In this document: one piece after another, positions 17,635-25,745 of the stretch | Layout of the letters: each line of letters opens with the position of its first letter | Numbering within the stretch: the stretch's first letter is position 1 | Assembly (NCBI RefSeq): GCF_014203855.1 | Contig: NZ_JACHJV010000001.1 | Coordinates: forward strand, 6,882,001-6,946,000 | DNA: 64,000 nt | Direction of reading: 5' to 3' | DNA from: Kitasatospora kifunensis | Lineage (GTDB): Bacteria; Actinomycetota; Actinomycetes; Streptomycetales; Streptomycetaceae | Notes under the pieces: model-generated | Seen by the model: the letters and a program-made list of their open reading frames with translations, nothing else | Database searches by the model: none | What the model was told of the DNA's origin: nothing | Made by a program: the position numbers and the translations under genes

Positions 17635-18859
17635 ATGGTGGCCAGCCATGTGAAGCGGGCGTTCAAGTACCGCTTCTATCCGACCGATGCGCAGGCGGCT
17701 GAGCTGTCGCGTACATTCGGGTGTGTGCGGAAGGTCTACAACCTGGCCCTGCAGGCCCGCACGGAGGCGTGGACGCTGCGTCAGGAGCGGGGTCAACTAC
17801 AACGCGACCAGCGCGATGCTCACGGCATGGAAGAAGACCGAGGAACTGGCCTATCTCAACGAGGTGTCGTCGGTTCCGTTGCAGCAGACGCTTCGGCACC
17901 TGCAGGGAGCGTTCACCAACTTCTGGCAGAAGCGGGCGAAGTACCCGACGTTCAAGTCGCGGAAGAAGTCCCGCCGGTCCGCCGAGTACACCAGCTCCGC
18001 GTTCCGGTTCCGGGAGGGCCGGCTGACGCTGGCGAAGATAGCGGAGCCTCTGGCGATCGTGTGGTCGCGTCCCCTGCCCCAGGGCGCACGGCCGTCCACG
18101 GTGACCGTGTCGCAGGACGCGGCCGGACGCTGGTTCGTCTCCCTGCTGTGCGAGGACCGGCCCGCGATGCCGGCACCCGTGAACGCGGCGGTCGGCATCG
18201 ACGCTGGTATCACCAGCCTGGTGACGCTCTCCAGCGGAGAGAAGATCGCCAACCCGGGGCATGAGCGCAGGGATCGCGAACGGCTTGCCAAGGCGCAGCG
18301 CGACCTTGCGCGCAAGGCCAAAGGCGACGGCGCGAACCGGGCGAAGGCCCGTCTCAAGGTCGGCCGGACGTATGCCCGGATCGCTGACCGGCGCAGGGAC
18401 TTCCTGCACAAGCTCACCACTCGACTCGTTCGTGAGAACCAAACGATTGTGATCGAGGACCTGACCGTCCGCAACATGCTCAAGAACCGGTCTCTGGCTC
18501 GCGCCGTCAGCGACGCGAGCTGGAGTGAGATGCGGTCGATGCTGGAGTACAAGGCCGACTGGTACGGCAGGGAGCTGGTCGTGGTCGACCGCTGGTTCCC
18601 CTCGTCCAAGCTGTGCTCGGCCTGCGGCACCCTGCGGTCCGAGATGCCGCTCAATGTCCGCGAATGGACGTGCCACTGCGGGACGACCCATGACCGGGAC
18701 GTGAACGCGGCACGCAATATTCTGGCCGCCGGGCTGGCGGTTGCAGCCTGTGGAGATGGTGTAAGACCTCAACGGATCACTCCGGGCGGGCAATCGTCGG
18801 TGAAGCAGGAAGTCGTCCCACCGCCGCGCACACGCGCAGCGGCTCAACCGCGAGGCTGA
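17635..18859 (+). pseudogene. tnpB: second tnpB, disrupted by a one-base frameshift
   Basis: The coding starts at ATG 17635 (VKRAFKYRFYPTDAQAAELS, then RTFGCVRKVYNLALQARTEA) and continues in the next frame from VNYNATSAMLTAWKKTEELA to the stop at 18859. Removing one G from the GGGG run at 17789-17792 joins the two parts into a normal TnpB of about 400 residues. RuvC residues (GIDAGITS, VIEDLTVRNM, HDRDVNAARN) and the zinc ribbon (CSACG, CHCG) are all present. No tnpA accompanies it, as in IS1341-type solo tnpB elements. The frameshift is either real inactivation or a homopolymer sequencing error. Confidence 0.9.
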
Positions 18860-18860
18860 G

Positions 18861-18894
18861 GGGAATCCCCCGCCACGAGGGGGAGGAAGTCAAG
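18861..18894 (+). other. probable right end / omega-RNA 3' scaffold of tnpB element 2
   Basis: Directly after the tnpB stop comes GGGAATC, a hairpin (CCCCC 18867-18871 with GGGGG 18879-18883, loop GCCACGA), AGGAAG and TCAAG at 18890-18894. This is the standard 3' end seen after many streptomycete tnpB genes. It parallels the one at 14266-14302. Confidence 0.65.
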
Positions 18895-18946
18895 GTCGAG
18901 CAGGCTAGTGGGTGGTGGGTGGCCGCGCTCGGTAGATTCTGGACCT

Positions 18947-19915
18947 ATGACCACTGAGCCGACCGCCCTGCCGTCCGAGCCCGTCGTTCTTCTGCCGTAT
19001 CCGCCACAGGAGATCCCCGGCCTGCCGGGTGGCCTGGAGACGCATGTCTTCGACGGCGCCGCCTGTGACGGTCGGCCCGGTCCACCGCCGGCCGAACTGC
19101 TCGCGCGGGTGGACCTGTTGGTCGTCCCCTACCTGCGGACTCAGACGGTGCTGCCGCTGCTGCCCGCGATGGACCGGCTGCGGGTGGTGCAGACGCAGAC
19201 CGCGGGCGTGGACGACATCGTGCCGTACCTGCCGGCCGGTGCGCTGCTGTGCAACGCCCGTGGTGTGCACGACGCGAGTACCGCCGAGCTCGTGGTGGCG
19301 CTCACGCTGGCTGCGCTGCGCGACATCCCGGGATTCGTCCGCGGCCAGGACGCCGAGCAGTGGCGGGCCGGCTTCTACCCGGCGCTGGCCGATCGGACGG
19401 TGCTGATCGTCGGCTACGGGTCGGTCGGGGCGGCGATCGAGGAGCGGCTTCGCCCCTTCGAGTGCGAGGTGCTGCGGGTGGCCCGCAGCGCGCGGACGGC
19501 GCCGAACGGCCCGGTGCACACCCTGGACGAGCTGGCCGTCCTGCTGCCCCAGGCCGACGTGGTGGTGCTCGCCGTACCGCTGTCGGCCGAGACGAAGGGC
19601 CTGGTGGACAGCGCTTTCCTGGCCTCGATGCGGGACGGCGCGCTGCTGGTCAACGTGGCGCGCGGCCCGGTGGTGGTCACCGAGGCGCTGCTGGCCGAGC
19701 TGACGGCGGGTCGGCTGCGGGCGGCGCTGGACGTCACCGACCCCGAGCCGCTGCCCGCGGGGCATCCGCTCTGGCACGCGCCGGGCGTGCTGATCACCCC
19801 GCACGTCGGCGGCAGCTCCTCGGCGTTCCTGCCCCGCGCGCGTCGCCTGATCGGCGCTCAGCTGGCCCGCTTCGCCAAGGGCGAGCCGCTGGCGAACGTG
19901 ATCCCGCACGGCTGA
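18947..19915 (+). CDS. D-isomer-specific 2-hydroxyacid dehydrogenase
   Basis: The 322-residue protein starts at ATG 18947. The NAD-binding motif is VLIVGYGSVGAAIEERL (GxGxxG). Catalytic landmarks are Arg in LVNVARGPVV, an acidic residue in DVTDPEPLP and His in LITPHVGGSS. These define the D-2-hydroxyacid dehydrogenase family (glyoxylate/hydroxypyruvate or phosphoglycerate dehydrogenase-like). It catalyses NAD(P)-dependent interconversion of a 2-hydroxyacid and a 2-oxoacid; the substrate is not deducible. It is convergent with the acetyltransferase gene that follows. Confidence 0.9.
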   Translation: MTTEPTALPSEPVVLLPYPPQEIPGLPGGLETHVFDGAACDGRPGPPPAELLARVDLLVVPYLRTQTVLPLLPAMDRLRVVQTQTAGVDDIVPYLPAGALLCNARGVHDASTAELVVALTLAALRDIPGFVRGQDAEQWRAGFYPALADRTVLIVGYGSVGAAIEERLRPFECEVLRVARSARTAPNGPVHTLDELAVLLPQADVVVLAVPLSAETKGLVDSAFLASMRDGALLVNVARGPVVVTEALLAELTAGRLRAALDVTDPEPLPAGHPLWHAPGVLITPHVGGSSSAFLPRARRLIGAQLARFAKGEPLANVIPHG

Positions 19916-19969
19916 GACCGACCGGCAATTGGGGGGGCGGGTGAAGGAGCGGCGATCGGGTCGGGCCGG

Positions 19970-20833
19970 TCAGTCGAGGCGTTCCAGGTCGGTCGCGTCG
20001 AGCGCGATGCCGAAGTGGTCGCGATAGGCGGCGAGGCGGTCGGCCGGCTCGGGGAGCGGCTGTTCCTGGCGCTCGCCGTCGACGGTGCGGATCAACTTGT
20101 CGCCGGAAAGCGTTTTCCTGCCGTCGGCGGTGGCCATCGAGCAGACCGTGCTCCGGGTGAAGGGGGAGGCGGGGGCGGTGGCCTGCCACCAGCAGGTCGG
20201 GACGAAGTCGGCCAGCTGGTAGGCGCGTTGGTCCAGCCGGTACTGGGGCGTCCCGCTCTCCAGCACGTCCAGGTCCGGGCCGTGCTCACGGATGGTGAAG
20301 GTGCCGGCGGGGTCGTGCTGCTCGCCCCGCTCGTCCAGCCGCAGCGGGAGGGTGCTGAACCGGCCGAAGCCCACGTCCACCAGCCAGGGCTCGTCCAGCC
20401 GCACCCGCAGCGCCAGGTGGTCGAAGAGCGGCCCGGGCGGCCCGGGCCGCTCTTCGGCGAAGACTCGGGCCGCCAGCAGGTCCACCTGGTAGCCGAGTGC
20501 CGTCAGCAGCGCCGCGAAGGCGCCGTTGAGTTCGTAGCAGAACCCGCCCCGTCGGCGGTCGACCAGCTTGGCCACCAGCGCGGCCGGCTCCAGCACGATC
20601 GGCTCGCCCAACCGGACGCTCAGGTTCTCGAACGGCACCGTGGCCAGGTGCGCGCGCTGCAGGGCGCGCAGGCCGGCCAGGTCGGGCAGTTCGGGACGCT
20701 GGGCGCCGATCCTGGCCAGGTAGGCGGCGACCCGCTGTTCGTCGAGCTGTGAGTCGAGGTGTTCGTTGAGCTGTGAGTCGGGGTGCTCGGTGACTCGCTC
20801 GGTGGTGTCCTCGGTGGACGACGGTCTGGTCAT
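19970..20833 (-). CDS. nat: arylamine N-acetyltransferase
   Basis: The 287-residue protein is close to the family norm of about 280. The catalytic triad is recognisable: Cys in RRGGFCYELNGAF, His in FDHLALRV and Asp in WLVDVGFGRFS. It transfers acetyl from acetyl-CoA to arylamines or hydrazines, or may act as an amide synthase on an aryl amine. The first 30 residues form a polar extension with an internal duplication (HPDSQLNEHLDSQLDEQ), so the true start could be downstream. It is monocistronic. Confidence 0.92.
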   Translation of the reverse strand: MTRPSSTEDTTERVTEHPDSQLNEHLDSQLDEQRVAAYLARIGAQRPELPDLAGLRALQRAHLATVPFENLSVRLGEPIVLEPAALVAKLVDRRRGGFCYELNGAFAALLTALGYQVDLLAARVFAEERPGPPGPLFDHLALRVRLDEPWLVDVGFGRFSTLPLRLDERGEQHDPAGTFTIREHGPDLDVLESGTPQYRLDQRAYQLADFVPTCWWQATAPASPFTRSTVCSMATADGRKTLSGDKLIRTVDGERQEQPLPEPADRLAAYRDHFGIALDATDLERLD

Positions 20834-20911
20834 GATCCCACTGTAGTTGGCGGTGTGTGTACGACTGGCGGTGTGCGCTGCTCACCATCCGGGCGCGGGC
20901 CCGGTGGCCAA

Positions 20912-21052
20912 GTGGCCGTGGTGGACAATGGGCGGATCGTCGAGAGCGGCCCGGCGGCGGCTTTCCAAGCCCCGAAGGCGTCGTACCCCCGCCGGTTGTC
21001 GGCCGCTGCGCCCCGGGCCCGGCCGGCTGTGCTGAAGGAGGCAACGGCTTGA
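20912..21052 (+). pseudogene. C-terminal fragment of an ABC transporter ATPase
   Basis: The frame reads VAVVDNGRIVESGPAAAFQA, then PKASYPRRLSAAAP. This matches the very C-terminus of peptide/dipeptide-type ABC ATPases after the D- and H-loops. Nothing upstream encodes Walker or signature motifs, so it is a relic. Its TGA overlaps the TTG start of the metallophosphoesterase (TTGA), which suggests the latter was once in an operon with the transporter gene. Confidence 0.6.
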
Positions 21053-21885
21053 CCGGCACCCTGTTCGCGATCAGCGACCTGCACATCGGTTACCGGGAGA
21101 ACCGGGAGTTCCTCGAGGAGCTGCGGCCCGGTTCGGCGGCGGACTGGCTGATCGTGGCCGGCGACGTGGGCGAGCGGTTCGACCAGATCACCTGGGCCTT
21201 GGGGACCCTGCGGGCGAAGTACGCCGAGGTGATCTGGGTACCGGGCAACCACGAGTTGTGGACCCCGCAGAACGACCCGGTCCAGTTGCGCGGCGAAGCC
21301 CGCTACCAGGCCCTGGTCGAGCGCTGCCGCGAGTTGGGCGTCCACACGCCCGAGGACCCGTATCCGGTGTGGCGCGGCGCCGGCGGCCCGGTCACCATCG
21401 CGCCGCTCTTCGTGCTCTACGACTACACCTTCCGCCCGCCCGGGACCACCACCAAGGAGGAGTCGCTGGCGGTCGCGCGCGCGGCCGGGATCGTCGGCAC
21501 GGACGAGTCGCTGCTGCACCACGATCCGTATCCGAGCCGGGAGGCCTGGTGCGCGGCCCGGATCGAGCTGACCGAGCGCCGGCTGGCGCAGCGTGATCCG
21601 GCGCTGCCCACGGTGCTGGTCAACCACTTCCCGCTGCACCGGGAGCCCACCCGGGTGCTGCGTTACCCGGAGTTCGCCCAGTGGTGCGGCACCGAGCGGA
21701 CCGCCGACTGGCACCTGCGCTACAACGCCGCCGTCGCCGTCTACGGTCACCTGCACATCCCCCGGAGCATGGTGATCGACGGCATCCGGTTCGAGGAGGT
21801 CTCGGTCGGCTACCCGCGCGAGTGGCGGCCACGCGGCGGCCCGGCGGGTCCGCGAGCGGTCTTCCCGGAGGCGTCCGCTGATTGA
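21049..21885 (+). CDS. calcineurin-like metallophosphoesterase
   Basis: The 278-residue protein starts at a TTG at 21049 with AAGGAGG eight bases upstream; longer readings have no such site. All blocks of the dinuclear metal centre are visible: FAISDLHIGY (DxH), VAGDVGERF (GD), WVPGNHELW (GNHE), TVLVNHFPLH and YGHLHIP (GHxH). It is probably a cytoplasmic phosphoesterase. Similar proteins in streptomycetes sit beside phosphopantetheinyl transferases, but none is present here. A fragment of an ABC ATPase precedes it. Confidence 0.9.
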   Translation: MTGTLFAISDLHIGYRENREFLEELRPGSAADWLIVAGDVGERFDQITWALGTLRAKYAEVIWVPGNHELWTPQNDPVQLRGEARYQALVERCRELGVHTPEDPYPVWRGAGGPVTIAPLFVLYDYTFRPPGTTTKEESLAVARAAGIVGTDESLLHHDPYPSREAWCAARIELTERRLAQRDPALPTVLVNHFPLHREPTRVLRYPEFAQWCGTERTADWHLRYNAAVAVYGHLHIPRSMVIDGIRFEEVSVGYPREWRPRGGPAGPRAVFPEASAD

Positions 21886-22145
21886 TCGTCAATTATCTCT
21901 GTGAGGCAGGCAGTGGCCGCGTCGGTGACCGTCTTGCGGTCGGTGGTGGACTTCCGCGGGGCGCGGGCGCAACCGTCCTTGCCGAGGACCAGCTCAGCCG
22001 GGTCGCCGCCGGCGCACCAGCCGGTATCCACGCAGCGGGCCCGGTCCACCCGGACGACCAGCGCCTCGGCGTTGCCGAGCGGGATGGTCCGCAGCAGTCG
22101 CTCCAGCGGCCCAGCCACTGGAAGTCCACGCCGTCCAGGCCCCAT
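21810..22145 (-). CDS. small hypothetical protein, doubtful
   Basis: This is a 111-residue frame beginning at ATG 22145 with a strong AGGAGG upstream. The centre reads NAEALVVRVDRARCVDTGWC, and further on KTVTDAATACLTEIIDD. The family is not recognised. The C-terminal 25 codons overlap the convergent metallophosphoesterase, which lowers confidence. The Shine-Dalgarno is the main argument that it is real. Otherwise this 440-bp interval holds only the terminator at 22250-22296. Confidence 0.35.
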   Translation of the reverse strand: MGPGRRGLPVAGPLERLLRTIPLGNAEALVVRVDRARCVDTGWCAGGDPAELVLGKDGCARAPRKSTTDRKTVTDAATACLTEIIDDQSADASGKTARGPAGPPRGRHSRG

Positions 22146-22249
22146 CAGCCCTCCTGGCGTGGGCCGGGACACCGTCGGCACGCGAGGTGCCCTTGATACT
22201 GCTGACGGTCAACGTCCGACGCGGGTTCAACCGGAGGGTGGAACACGCC

Positions 22250-22296
22250 AAATGCTGCCGCACCCCCGTCGGACGACGGTTGCTGCGGCAGCATTT
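22250..22296 (-). terminator. strong hairpin ending the large minus-strand operon
   Basis: A 13-bp perfect inverted repeat (AAATGCTGCCGCA with TGCGGCAGCATTT) encloses a second 6-bp stem (CCGTCG/CGACGG). It begins about 30 bp after the stop of the minus-strand hydrolase at 22326, the natural place for transcription to end after the long operon. Confidence 0.75.
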
Positions 22297-22325
22297 CGGG
22301 CATCTCGGTGCCTGCGGGCACCGTG

Positions 22326-23207
22326 TCAGACGTCGGATCCCACGACGAAGCTGCGCAGTGCCGAGGCGAAGGAGGAGTCGTCGTCGACCCACGGCACGTG
22401 GCCTGCCCGCTCCAGCACGACCCGTCGGACATCGGGCAGCGCACGGTGGAGGGAGTCGATCGCCGAGCGGGGTCGAGGGTCACGTGACCCGTCGATGATC
22501 AGGGTGGGGACGTCGAGTGCCTGGCACTGCTTGATCAGGTCCTGCTCGTCCCAGGATCGGGTCTCCGCGTTGACGGCACTGTTGCAAGCCGGGTCGGCGG
22601 GGAACCAGGGGGTCACCTGGTCCTCCGCATGAGCCGGCGCGGTCGTGGGGTCGGGGAAGTCCGCCGTGATGTACAGCAGGTCCTGTTCCCGTCGTTCGGC
22701 GTCGGTCAGTTCGGGCTTTGCCGCCAGCGCGGTGAGCCGCGCTTGGTGCGGTGCGAGCGCGGCGTTCTGCCGGGCCTCGTACTCGGGGTACCAGTCCCAG
22801 GAGAGTCCCGTGCCGGAGATGTACACCAGACGTTCGACGCGGTCCGGGTGGGCGAGCGCGTACTGCAGGGCCAGCGTGGCACCCCAGGAATGCCCCAGGA
22901 CGCTGATGCGGTCGAGCTCGTAATGTCTCCGCACGGCCTCCAGGTCGGCAATGCAGCGATCGACGGAGTACGGGCCGCGGTGGTTGCTGCGCCCGGCGCC
23001 GCGTTGGTCCCAGCGCACCGAGAAGGCCACGTCGTCGAGGAGTTCCGCGATCGGCCCCAGGGTGTCCCAGAAGCCCGGGCCGCCGTGACAGAACACGAAG
23101 GCCCTGCTCCCGCGCGTACCGCTGGCCGTGGTCCAGAGCAGGCCGCCATCGTCGGCGGTGACCAACTCCTCAGTCACGCCGTCCATTTCACTGTGCATGT
23201 CCGGCAT
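22326..23207 (-). CDS. alpha/beta hydrolase, proline iminopeptidase-like
   Basis: The 293-residue protein has the S33 layout: oxyanion motif FCHGGPGFWD, WDQRGAGRS, nucleophile elbow VLGHSWGATLALQYAL, Asp in IDGSRDPRP and His in AGHVPW. No signal peptide is present, so it should be cytoplasmic. It lies 39 bp downstream of the last flavoprotein gene of the large operon in the same direction, and a terminator follows, so it is probably the last gene of that operon. It could trim a peptide product or hydrolyse an ester; the substrate is unknown. Confidence 0.88.
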   Translation of the reverse strand: MPDMHSEMDGVTEELVTADDGGLLWTTASGTRGSRAFVFCHGGPGFWDTLGPIAELLDDVAFSVRWDQRGAGRSNHRGPYSVDRCIADLEAVRRHYELDRISVLGHSWGATLALQYALAHPDRVERLVYISGTGLSWDWYPEYEARQNAALAPHQARLTALAAKPELTDAERREQDLLYITADFPDPTTAPAHAEDQVTPWFPADPACNSAVNAETRSWDEQDLIKQCQALDVPTLIIDGSRDPRPRSAIDSLHRALPDVRRVVLERAGHVPWVDDDSSFASALRSFVVGSDV

Positions 23208-23246
23208 CGTAGCCGAACCCTCAACGGTGTTCCCAGCAGACCGGAG

Positions 23247-24149
23247 TCAGGAGCCGTAGGCCAGGTCCTCGCAGATCTTCCTGGCAGCGTTCACTCCGCT
23301 GCACGCCGCTCCCGTCCACATGAAGTACGGTGACCCAGGGCTGTTGCCGGTGCTGTACACCAGTGGATGGGATGTCTGTCCGAACAGCGTCGCCCGGGGA
23401 TAGCCGTGGTTGTTCAGTTCGAGTCCGAGTGCGCTCGTGAACCGCTGGTTCGGCCTGATGACGAAGTCCAGCACCACAGTGCCGGCGAGGAGTTCACGCC
23501 CGGACGTGGTCGCCAGCTGCAACCCGCCGGATGGTAGGACGGTGGCGGCGTCGATCGTGTCGACGAACACGTCGGCCCCGATCTTCCGTAGCCGGTCGGC
23601 GAGTTCGCTCTCCGCGGCGGCCGGATCGGAGATCAGAGTGGTCAGGCTGCTCGCGTACTGTCGGCACAGCAGCGCGTGCTTCAGCGCCTCGTCTCCGGCA
23701 CCCACGGAGACGAAGGTGGCGCCGTCGTTCTCGTAGGTGTGGCAGTACGGGCAGTCGAAGACCGATTTGCCCCATGCTTCGTCGGGAACCCATGACGGAA
23801 GCTCGTTGACCGTCCCGGCGGCAAGCAGCAGGCGACCACCGGTGAAGGCTCCGCTGCTCCTGGTCTCGACGACGATGTGCCCCTCGTCGATGTGGGCCGA
23901 GAGGACTTCGTCCCAGACGAACTCGACGCCGTAGGAGGCGGCATCGGCCTCCATCTTCGCGTACACCTCGGCGGGCGGAGTGCCGTCGACGTAGGGCACA
24001 TTGTGGACACTCTCCGCCGGAGAATTGCGCCGGGTCCTGAGCGAGGCGACGAGGACACGGTGCTTGGACCGCCCCAGTAGTACAGCTGCGGACAGGCCGG
24101 CCGCCCCGGCACCAATAATGATCACGTCATAGGAATGTGTATCGGCCAT
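23247..24149 (-). CDS. thioredoxin-reductase-like FAD oxidoreductase with CPYC
   Basis: The 300-residue protein starts at ATG 24149 with GGAGG well placed. It has an FAD-binding motif IIGAGAAGLSAAVLL at the N-terminus, a redox CxxC as VFDCPYCHTYEN and a second dinucleotide fold (FVSVGAGDEAL). The length and the CPYC resemble small TrxR-like dithiol oxidases and reductases such as those acting on dithiol natural products. It follows the lyase gene with a 63-bp gap, in the sulfonate-thiol part of the operon. There it could reduce a disulfide or persulfide intermediate, or oxidise a thiol product. Which direction it works in cannot be told from the sequence. Confidence 0.85.
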   Translation of the reverse strand: MADTHSYDVIIIGAGAAGLSAAVLLGRSKHRVLVASLRTRRNSPAESVHNVPYVDGTPPAEVYAKMEADAASYGVEFVWDEVLSAHIDEGHIVVETRSSGAFTGGRLLLAAGTVNELPSWVPDEAWGKSVFDCPYCHTYENDGATFVSVGAGDEALKHALLCRQYASSLTTLISDPAAAESELADRLRKIGADVFVDTIDAATVLPSGGLQLATTSGRELLAGTVVLDFVIRPNQRFTSALGLELNNHGYPRATLFGQTSHPLVYSTGNSPGSPYFMWTGAACSGVNAARKICEDLAYGS

Positions 24150-24212
24150 CGATTGCCTCCGTAGTGAGACGGGCAGGGTTGGGTCGGTCATCCGCACTCC
24201 GCTGACTGCTCG

Positions 24213-25745
24213 TCAGAGCACGTTCCCGGCGTCGCGCTGACGTCCCTCGGCCAGTGCTCTGGCCTCGCTGAGTAGACGGTCCTCCGCCGAGCGGATGCGG
24301 ACGCGTTGGCGCTTGCGCCACTGCGCAGCGTCGGCGGCGCGCTCGGCCAGCGCGCGGGCGTGCTCGCGGACCCGCTCCGGTGCACTCCCTCCGGTCACCG
24401 TTCGGGTGGCCACGATGCGCTCGGGGTCGAGGGTCTCCTGGACGGTGCGATCGCCGAGAGCCAGCGAGTGCCCCAGGAGCGCCTTGGCGGCGCGCCCCAG
24501 GTCGGCCGAGGTCAACGTGGTCTGCCCGGCCGCGACGGCGTCGGCGACGGCGCGTCCCACCACCCGGTACGCCGACCGGTAGTCCACCCCGCAGCGAAGG
24601 ACCAACTCCTCGGCCAGGTCTGCGGAACCGGTGAAGTGCGCACCGGCAACGGTGCGCAGCGCGGCCTCGTCCACCTGCAGCGTGCGTACCGCCTCCGCGG
24701 TCAGGGCGACGACGCGCCGGCCGAGTTCCAGGGCCTGGGTGACCTCCCCGTACGTGTGCAGCCAGTTGTCCGTCCGGGCCGAGGGGGTCCGAGCGGTGAC
24801 CAGCAGTCCCGTGGCTTTCCCGATCAGCGAGCTGGCGGTGGCGCGCACGACTGCCAGGGCGTATGGGTTGCGCTTCTGCGGCATGAGGACCGAGGCCCGG
24901 CAGAGCGAGGGGTCCAGGCTCACGTAGCCGAACCCGGGGCTGGTGAAGATCTCCAGGTCCTCGGCGAGGCGGTCCGCTGTGATTGCGCTGTGCACGGCGG
25001 CGAGAGCGGCGTCAGTGACGCCGTCGATCGCCCACATGGCGTCCCGGGTGTGGGCCCCCACGGAGGCGAACCCCAGCCGGTCGGCCAGGCGCTCGCGCTC
25101 GAACGGCAGCCGGGGACCGCCGACCCCGCCCACTCCGGCCGGCGACCGGTCGGCCAGCGCGTAGGCGCTCTCCAGCCGGTCCAGGTGGCGGCTCACCTCC
25201 TCCCCGAAGCCGCCGAGATAGTGCCCGAAGGTAGAGGGCTGAGCGGGCTGCAGATAGGTGTTGTCCGCCCACACGGTGTCGGCATGGGCGCAGGCCTGCC
25301 GGCTGAGCGCCACCACGAATCCCGCCACGGCTTCGTGCAGGTCGAGTAGCTGATCGCGCAGCGCCAGCCGAAAGGCGATGCGTCCCGCCTCCCGACGTGT
25401 CCGACTCGTGTGCAGCCAGCCGGCGGTGGGGCCAAGTCGCCGTTCCAGCTCGCGTTCGCGGCTGTTGTAGGCATCGCCGTAGACAGGGGCGTAGGGGAAC
25501 GCCGACGCCGGGGTCTGCGTAATCTGCAGGATCTCGCAGGCCAGCTCCGATGCCGCCGCGTCGGGCACGACTCCCATCTCGTGCAGGGTCAGCAGGTGGA
25601 CGAGGTCGGCCAGCCCGAGCCCGTGGTGCAGCAGCGCCGCGTCGGCGATCTCGGCGGCGTAGCCGGCTTCCACCATCTCGCGGGCCGGCCCACGGGTGAT
25701 CCTCGCTTCGGAGCCGAGGTACCCATTAGGAACGGAGGGGCTCAT
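24213..25745 (-). CDS. argininosuccinate-lyase-like member of the aspartase/fumarase superfamily
   Basis: The 510-residue protein starts at ATG 25745, overlapping the upstream stop by 4 bp (ATGA). The superfamily signature is SVLMPQKRNPYALAVVRA. Further ArgH-like features are WADNTYLQPAQPSTFGHYL and the C-terminal helical domain with ALALGDRTVQETLDP-like sequence. The context is not arginine biosynthesis: it is followed by a CxxC flavoprotein and preceded by a PLP enzyme, a PurB-like lyase and phosphosulfolactate synthase. In the bacterial coenzyme M pathway, superfamily members perform phosphate elimination and later steps on sulfonates, so a sulfonate substrate is the better guess. Assignment to one step is not possible by eye. 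Confidence 0.85.
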   Translation of the reverse strand: MSPSVPNGYLGSEARITRGPAREMVEAGYAAEIADAALLHHGLGLADLVHLLTLHEMGVVPDAAASELACEILQITQTPASAFPYAPVYGDAYNSRERELERRLGPTAGWLHTSRTRREAGRIAFRLALRDQLLDLHEAVAGFVVALSRQACAHADTVWADNTYLQPAQPSTFGHYLGGFGEEVSRHLDRLESAYALADRSPAGVGGVGGPRLPFERERLADRLGFASVGAHTRDAMWAIDGVTDAALAAVHSAITADRLAEDLEIFTSPGFGYVSLDPSLCRASVLMPQKRNPYALAVVRATASSLIGKATGLLVTARTPSARTDNWLHTYGEVTQALELGRRVVALTAEAVRTLQVDEAALRTVAGAHFTGSADLAEELVLRCGVDYRSAYRVVGRAVADAVAAGQTTLTSADLGRAAKALLGHSLALGDRTVQETLDPERIVATRTVTGGSAPERVREHARALAERAADAAQWRKRQRVRIRSAEDRLLSEARALAEGRQRDAGNVL

